From NCBI GenBank assembly GCA_900549155.1, contig URNF01000029.1:1-18067 (forward strand): 18,067 bases of DNA, given 5' to 3'. Position numbers and translations under genes: made by a program. Origin of the DNA: an uncultured Oscillospiraceae bacterium. Its GTDB lineage: Bacteria; Bacillota; Clostridia; Oscillospirales; Acutalibacteraceae. Below are positions 14,527 through 18,067 of this stretch, in pieces; the first letter of the stretch is position 1, and each line of letters begins with the position of its first letter. The notes under the pieces are model-generated. The model did no database searches, was not told where the DNA came from, and was given only the letters and a program-made list of their open reading frames with translations.

Positions 14527-14534
14527 ATCGTTGC

Positions 14535-14574
14535 GGGTGGGAGGAAAAATCCTAACATTCCGATTTTACCACCA
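14535..14574 (+). promoter_or_regulatory. Probable L1 autoregulatory binding site in rplA leader
   Basis: GGTGG (14536-14540) pairs with CCACC (14569-14573). It encloses AGGA/TCCT (14542-14553) and an asymmetric unpaired stretch. This GTGGGAGG...ATCCTAA...ACCAC layout resembles the L1-binding mRNA elements in rplK-rplA operons, which mimic the L1 site on 23S rRNA. Excess L1 would bind here and repress translation. Confidence 0.6.
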
Positions 14575-14624
14575 AGCCGACGTGTGCTGCGGCGCATGAT
14601 CGGTACTACAGGAGGATGAACCAA

Positions 14625-15317
14625 ATGAAACATGGCAAGAAATATGTCGACAGCGCGAAGCTGATCGACCGTACTGCTCTCTATGAGGTTGCCGAAGCGC
14701 TTGATCTGACGGTCAAGACCGGCAAAGCGAAATTTGATGAAACCGTCGAGCTGCATGTGAAGCTGGGCGTTGACAGCCGTCACGCCGATCAGCAGGTGCG
14801 CGGCGCGGTCGTGCTGCCCAACGGCACCGGCAAAAACCTGCGTGTGCTGGTTTTCTGCAAGGACGACAAGGTGCAGACCGCTCTGGACGCCGGTGCGGAC
14901 TTTGCGGGCTCTGACGAGCTGGTCGCAAAGATCAACGGCGGCTGGCTGGACTTCGACGTTGTGATCGCGACGCCCGACATGATGGGTGTTGTGGGTCGTC
15001 TCGGTAAGGTGCTCGGCCCGCGCGGTCTGATGCCGAACCCGAAGGCGGGCACGGTCACGCCGGACGTCGCCAAGGCTGTCACCGAAGCGAAAGCCGGTAA
15101 GATTGAGTACCGTCTCGACAAGACCAACATCATTCACTGCCCGATCGGCAAGGTTTCCTTCGGCACCGAAAAGCTGCAGGAGAACTTTGATGCGCTGATG
15201 AACGCCATCGTGCGTGCGAAGCCCGCCGCGATGAAGGGACAGTATGTCCGTTCCGTGACCGTCGCTTCCACCATGGGCCCCGGCGTGAAGATCAACCCGG
15301 CGAAATTCAGCGTATAA
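14625..15317 (+). CDS. rplA: 50S ribosomal protein L1
   Basis: This 230-residue protein of the ribosomal L1 stalk has the normal family length. Motifs include GKKYVDSAKLIDR near the N-terminus, RGAVVLPNGTGK, the highly conserved GRLGKVLGPRGLMPNPKAGT, and the C-terminal GQYVRSVTVASTMGPGVKI. I chose ATG 14625 because GGAGG at 14611-14615 is 9 bases upstream; the in-frame ATG at 14616 abuts that site. A new promoter for rplJ lies downstream. Confidence 0.97.
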   Translation: MKHGKKYVDSAKLIDRTALYEVAEALDLTVKTGKAKFDETVELHVKLGVDSRHADQQVRGAVVLPNGTGKNLRVLVFCKDDKVQTALDAGADFAGSDELVAKINGGWLDFDVVIATPDMMGVVGRLGKVLGPRGLMPNPKAGTVTPDVAKAVTEAKAGKIEYRLDKTNIIHCPIGKVSFGTEKLQENFDALMNAIVRAKPAAMKGQYVRSVTVASTMGPGVKINPAKFSV

Positions 15318-15334
15318 TTTTTCCCTTTTGCCTA

Positions 15335-15363
15335 TTGCAAAGTGAAACGCTTTGTGATATGAT
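15335..15363 (+). promoter_or_regulatory. Promoter of rplJ-rplL
   Basis: TTGCAA (15335-15340) and TATGAT (15358-15363) are 17 bases apart, just after the rplA stop. It gives the L10-L12 genes a transcript separate from rplK-rplA, with an attenuator leader. Confidence 0.65.
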
Positions 15364-15383
15364 ACTGTTGCTGTTCTTCCACA

Positions 15384-15512
15384 GACAGCAGGTTTCCCGT
15401 TTTCACGGGATATAATGGGGTTCTCCCCGCCTGCCGAGGCAGAAAAGTGCAAGCGCATTTTGCGCGCTATTCTTGTGCTTTTGACCTCCTGTGGTAACAC
15501 AGGAGGTTTTTT
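15384..15512 (+). ncRNA. L10-type leader with transcription attenuator
   Basis: A three-way junction is closed by GCAGG (15388-15392) and CCTGC (15430-15434), with inner stems CCCGT/ACGGG (15396-15409) and GGGG/CCCC (15417-15428). Next is a long wobble-containing stem, AAAAGTGCAAG with CTTGTGCTTTT (15443-15482). It is followed by a textbook terminator: a 10-bp stem at 15484-15507, loop GTAA, then TTTTTT. This arrangement matches the L10 leader, in which the L10-L12 complex binds the junction and favours termination before rplJ. Confidence 0.8.
15484..15512 (+). terminator. Attenuator terminator upstream of rplJ
   Basis: ACCTCCTGTG pairs with CACAGGAGGT around GTAA and is followed by six Ts. 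It ends 57 bases before the rplJ start, so transcripts must read through it for rplJ-rplL to be expressed. Confidence 0.9.
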
Positions 15513-15569
15513 ACACAACTTCCGTGTGGGAAAGAACCGGCAGAATTCCATTTTTCGGAGGTGAAAATC

Positions 15570-16091
15570 TTGGCTAACGAAAAGGTACTGCAGGAAAAGC
15601 AGGCGCTCGTTGAGGAGCTGTCGCAGAAGCTGTCCGGTGCTGTCGCCGGTGTCATTGTGGAATACAAGGGCATTTCGGTCGCAGACGACACGCAGCTGCG
15701 CCGTCAGCTGCGTGAGGCGGGCGTTGACTACTCCGTGGTGAAGAACACCATGCTCAAGCGTGCTGCCGACAAGGCGGGGCTTGAAGGGCTTGACGACATC
15801 CTGAAGGGCACCACCGCACTGGCTGTCAGCGCGGAGGATCCGGTCGCTGCCGCGAAGATTCTTTGTGAGCAGGCGAAGAAGGACGAAAACTTCAAGGTGA
15901 AGGCAGGCTTCCTGGACGGCGCTGTGATCGACGTCGCCCGTGTGACGGAGCTTTCCAAGCTCCCCTCTCGCGAAGGACTTATCTCCATGCTGCTTAGCGT
16001 GCTGACCGGCCCGGTGAGAGGTCTGGCTGTCGCTCTGAATGCGATCGCCGAAAAGCAGGGTGAGGGTGCTGAAGCCCCCGCTGCTGAATAA
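15570..16091 (+). CDS. rplJ: 50S ribosomal protein L10
   Basis: This 173-residue base of the ribosomal stalk anchors L12 dimers. Conserved stretches are NEKVLQEKQALVEELSQKL, YKGISVADDTQLRRQLREAG and YSVVKNTMLKRA, with a C-terminal helical L12-binding region ending GEGAEAPAAE. The start appears to be TTG at 15570, 8 bases after GGAGG (15557-15561). The in-frame GTG at 15561 overlaps that site and is rejected. The gene is controlled by the upstream L10-type leader. Confidence 0.95.
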   Translation: MANEKVLQEKQALVEELSQKLSGAVAGVIVEYKGISVADDTQLRRQLREAGVDYSVVKNTMLKRAADKAGLEGLDDILKGTTALAVSAEDPVAAAKILCEQAKKDENFKVKAGFLDGAVIDVARVTELSKLPSREGLISMLLSVLTGPVRGLAVALNAIAEKQGEGAEAPAAE

Positions 16092-16126
16092 TTTTCAAAA
16101 AACAAAATGATTTGGAGGATTTGAAC

Positions 16127-16504
16127 ATGTCTGAGAAGATTACCGCTCTCATTGATGAGATCAAAGCGATGTCCGTTCTGGAGGTTTCCGAGCTCGTGAA
16201 GGCTCTGGAGGAAGAATTCGGCGTTTCCGCCGCTGCGCCTGTCGCCGTTGTGGCTGCGGGCGGTGCCGATGCCGGCGCTGCTGCTGCCGAGAAGACCGAG
16301 TTCGACGTTGAGCTGGTTGCTGCCGGCGATGCGAAGATCAACGTGATCAAGGCTGTCCGCGAAGTGACCGGTCTCGGTCTGAAGGAAGCCAAGGAGCTCG
16401 TCGACAACGCTCCGAAGGCTGTGAAGACCGGCGTGTCCAAGGACGAAGCCGAGTCCATCAAGGCAAAGCTGGAAGAAGCCGGCGCGAAGGTCGAACTGAA
16501 GTAA
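16127..16504 (+). CDS. rplL: 50S ribosomal protein L7/L12
   Basis: This 125-residue acidic stalk protein recruits translation GTPases. An N-terminal dimerisation/L10-binding domain (ITALIDEIKAMSVLEVSELV) is followed by an Ala-rich hinge at about 40-55. The C-terminal domain contains KINVIKAVREVTGLGLKEAK and LVDNAPKAVKTGVSKDEAE. ATG 16127 follows TTTGGAGG. The gene ends at a strong terminator, closing the cluster; rpoB does not follow directly. Confidence 0.98.
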   Translation: MSEKITALIDEIKAMSVLEVSELVKALEEEFGVSAAAPVAVVAAGGADAGAAAAEKTEFDVELVAAGDAKINVIKAVREVTGLGLKEAKELVDNAPKAVKTGVSKDEAESIKAKLEEAGAKVELK

Positions 16505-16530
16505 GTTCCTTTCAAACAAGGTTTCGCCGA

Positions 16531-16568
16531 AACAGGTGTGCTTCTTTTGAAGCGCACCTGTTTTTTTT
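16531..16568 (+). terminator. Terminator after rplL
   Basis: A 14-bp stem with one G-T wobble (16531-16544 with 16549-16562), loop TTTT, is followed by a run of Ts to 16568. It ends the rplJ-rplL transcript and separates it from the glycosidase gene. Confidence 0.92.
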
Positions 16569-16587
16569 GTCCGCATCGGTATATGCA

Positions 16588-16616
16588 TTGACTTTTGCCG
16601 CGGCAAACGGTATCAT
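16588..16616 (+). promoter_or_regulatory. Promoter of the GH30 gene with embedded palindrome
   Basis: TTGACT (16588-16593) and TATCAT (16611-16616) are 17 bases apart. The spacer begins with TTTGCCGCGGCAAA (16594-16607), a perfect 14-bp palindrome with a central CG, the style of LacI-family operators. A repressor bound there would block polymerase directly. No LacI-type gene is present in the window. Confidence 0.65.
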
Positions 16617-16663
16617 AGTGAAAAGGCATGCAAACAAAAACCGCTGCTTGTGAGGTGTGTTCC

Positions 16664-18013
16664 ATGAAAGTGACACAGTATCAAACCGCAAAGGACTTTG
16701 TGCTCAGACCGTATGACCTGCAGCCGATGGGCAGCAAAATGAGCGGTGCGGAAACCGTCACGGTGTCCGCCGCGGCGATAGGCACCGCTTTTCGCGGCTT
16801 CGGCGCGGCGCTCACCGGTGCATCGTGCTATCATCTTGCGCGCATGGACGCGCAGGAACGGGCAGCATTTCTGCATGATATTTACGGCGACGACGGATTG
16901 GGACTGTCGGTCGCAAGGCTGACGGTCGCTTCAAGTGACTATTCCGCCGCGCTCTACTCCTATGACGATGTCCCAAACGACACGGCGCTTGCGCATTTTT
17001 CGGTCAGCCGCGATGACGACTATATCGTGCCGATGATACAGGAAGTGCTGCACGTGCGCCCCGACATGTTCGTTTTCGCCTCGCCGTGGAGCCCGCCCGG
17101 CTGGATGAAAACCGGCGGCTCGCTGTGCGGCGGCTGCATGCGCGAGCAGTTCATCGACTGCTATGCGGACTATCTGCTGCGTTTTGTCGAGGAATACGAA
17201 AAGCGCGGCATACCCGTCGCCGCGCTCACCGCGCAAAACGAGCCCGAAACCACGCAGGACGGCAAAATGCCGGCGTGCCTTTGGCATCCCGACACGGAAG
17301 CGCAATTCATCCTTGCGCTGAAACGCAGGCTGAAAGCGGCGGGCAAGCATGTCGAGGTGTTTCTGCACGATCACAATTTCAGCTCGTGGCAAAAGGTTCT
17401 GTGGCAGCTTGACGAATATGCAGAGCTGCCGAAAGCGTGCGACGGCGTCGCCTTTCACTATTACAGCGGCGCGGTCGAGAACATGGATTTTGTGCGGGAA
17501 AAATATCCGCAGCTCACCTATCATTTCACCGAGGGCGGACCGCGGCTTTACGACAATTACGCGACCGATTGGTGCAAGTGGGGCGTCATCCTATCCAAAG
17601 CGCTGAAGCACGGCTGCAGCACCTTCACCGGCTGGAACCTTTTGCTCGACGAGGTCGGCGGTCCCAACATCGGACCGTTTTTCTGCGGCGGTCTCGTCAC
17701 GCGCAACAGCCAGACGGGCGCGCTGTCCTACAGCGGGCAATACCGCGCGTTCGCGCATTTTTCAAAATATATCAAGCCCGGCGCCGCCATCTATGACGCA
17801 CATTTGCAGCGGCAGCACACCGCCATGACCGATTTTCCCGGCGCGGTGCGGCACATCGAGCTGCTGGCGGCGCAAAACCCCGACGGCACCCACGTGCTGA
17901 CCGTTTCCAACGCGGGCGCGACAAAGCTGCAGTTGCAATATGAAAAGGACGGGAGCGTGTATTATATCGAAGCACTGCCCGACTCGCTATCGACCGTTAT
18001 ATTTGAAAAATAA
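16664..18013 (+). CDS. Cytoplasmic glycoside hydrolase, GH30 family (glucosylceramidase-like beta-glycosidase)
   Basis: The protein has 449 residues. The fold expected is a TIM barrel with a side beta-sandwich formed by both ends. Family signatures are RGFGAALTGASCYHL, SPWSPPGWMKTGGSLCGG and LTAQNEPE with the probable acid/base Glu193. YHFTEGGPR carries the probable nucleophile Glu290, followed by GWNLLLDEVGGPN. The C-terminal piece (LTVSNAGATKLQLQYEKDG) is the beta-sandwich. There is no signal peptide, so it should act on imported glycosides. Glucosidase, xylosidase or beta-1,6-glucan activities all occur in GH30, so the substrate is open. ATG 16664 follows GAGGTG; an in-frame ATG at 16628 lies almost at the predicted transcript start. 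It is a single-gene unit with its own promoter and terminator. Confidence 0.9.
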   Translation: MKVTQYQTAKDFVLRPYDLQPMGSKMSGAETVTVSAAAIGTAFRGFGAALTGASCYHLARMDAQERAAFLHDIYGDDGLGLSVARLTVASSDYSAALYSYDDVPNDTALAHFSVSRDDDYIVPMIQEVLHVRPDMFVFASPWSPPGWMKTGGSLCGGCMREQFIDCYADYLLRFVEEYEKRGIPVAALTAQNEPETTQDGKMPACLWHPDTEAQFILALKRRLKAAGKHVEVFLHDHNFSSWQKVLWQLDEYAELPKACDGVAFHYYSGAVENMDFVREKYPQLTYHFTEGGPRLYDNYATDWCKWGVILSKALKHGCSTFTGWNLLLDEVGGPNIGPFFCGGLVTRNSQTGALSYSGQYRAFAHFSKYIKPGAAIYDAHLQRQHTAMTDFPGAVRHIELLAAQNPDGTHVLTVSNAGATKLQLQYEKDGSVYYIEALPDSLSTVIFEK

Positions 18014-18016
18014 AAT

Positions 18017-18055
18017 AAATATCCACCCGCAAAGCGGGTGGTATTTCATTTTCGG
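18017..18055 (+). terminator. Terminator after the GH30 gene
   Basis: CCACCCGC pairs with GCGGGTGG around AAA (18023-18041). The stem is extended by AAATA/TATTT across one bulged T and followed by a T-rich tract. It begins just after the stop codon. Confidence 0.85.
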
Positions 18056-18067
18056 GCAAAGCCCTAA

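Noticed and set aside
16628..16663. Earlier ATG for the GH30 gene
   Set aside because: It falls a few bases from the predicted transcript start and lacks a ribosome binding site. ATG 16664 has GAGGTG six bases upstream.
1..18067. CRISPR array, insertion sequence, integrase or attachment site
   Set aside because: No regular spaced repeats, transposase or integrase frames, or tRNA-end duplications are visible in the window.

Overview
The window looks like a chromosomal segment of a fairly GC-rich member of the Clostridia, perhaps the Oscillospiraceae/Ruminococcaceae. This is inferred from AGGAGG ribosome binding sites, TTGACA-N17-TATAAT promoters, a YesM/YesN-type two-component pair, an L10-type attenuator leader, and the order rpmG-secE-nusG-rplK-rplA-rplJ-rplL. 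No 16S or other decisive marker is present. I see no phage, transposon, integrase or CRISPR array.

Region 1 (1-10304) is a carbohydrate-use locus. A very large secreted protein is read leftward from 4834 off the window edge. It has a signal peptide, about nine tandem beta-sandwich modules and then the start of what looks like a rhamnosidase-type N-terminal domain. Divergent from it is a three-gene operon: a LytS/YesM-family sensor kinase, an AraC-type response regulator and a 748-residue cytoplasmic protein of unrecognised family. The last has a C-x-C-x3-C-C cluster and an apparent alpha/alpha-toroid body. The shared 325-bp intergenic region carries repeated TCACGGTGA boxes that could be the regulator's sites.

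Region 2 (10305-12600) holds a decayed pnuC gene (internal deletion plus frameshift) and a divergent MATE transporter. Their promoters stand back to back, and the two -35 boxes together form an 18-bp perfect palindrome. The MATE gene and a convergent tRNA-Leu(CAG) share one bidirectional terminator whose stem includes the tRNA CCA end.

Region 3 (12660-16570) is the core translation and transcription cluster: rpmG, secE (three predicted membrane segments), nusG, rplK, rplA, rplJ and rplL. It includes a probable L1 autoregulatory site before rplA, and a separate promoter plus an L10-type leader attenuator before rplJ. A strong terminator follows rplL.

Region 4 (16571-18067) is a stand-alone cytoplasmic GH30-family glycosidase gene with its own promoter, a 14-bp palindrome inside the promoter spacer, and its own terminator. 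It sits where rpoB is usually found.
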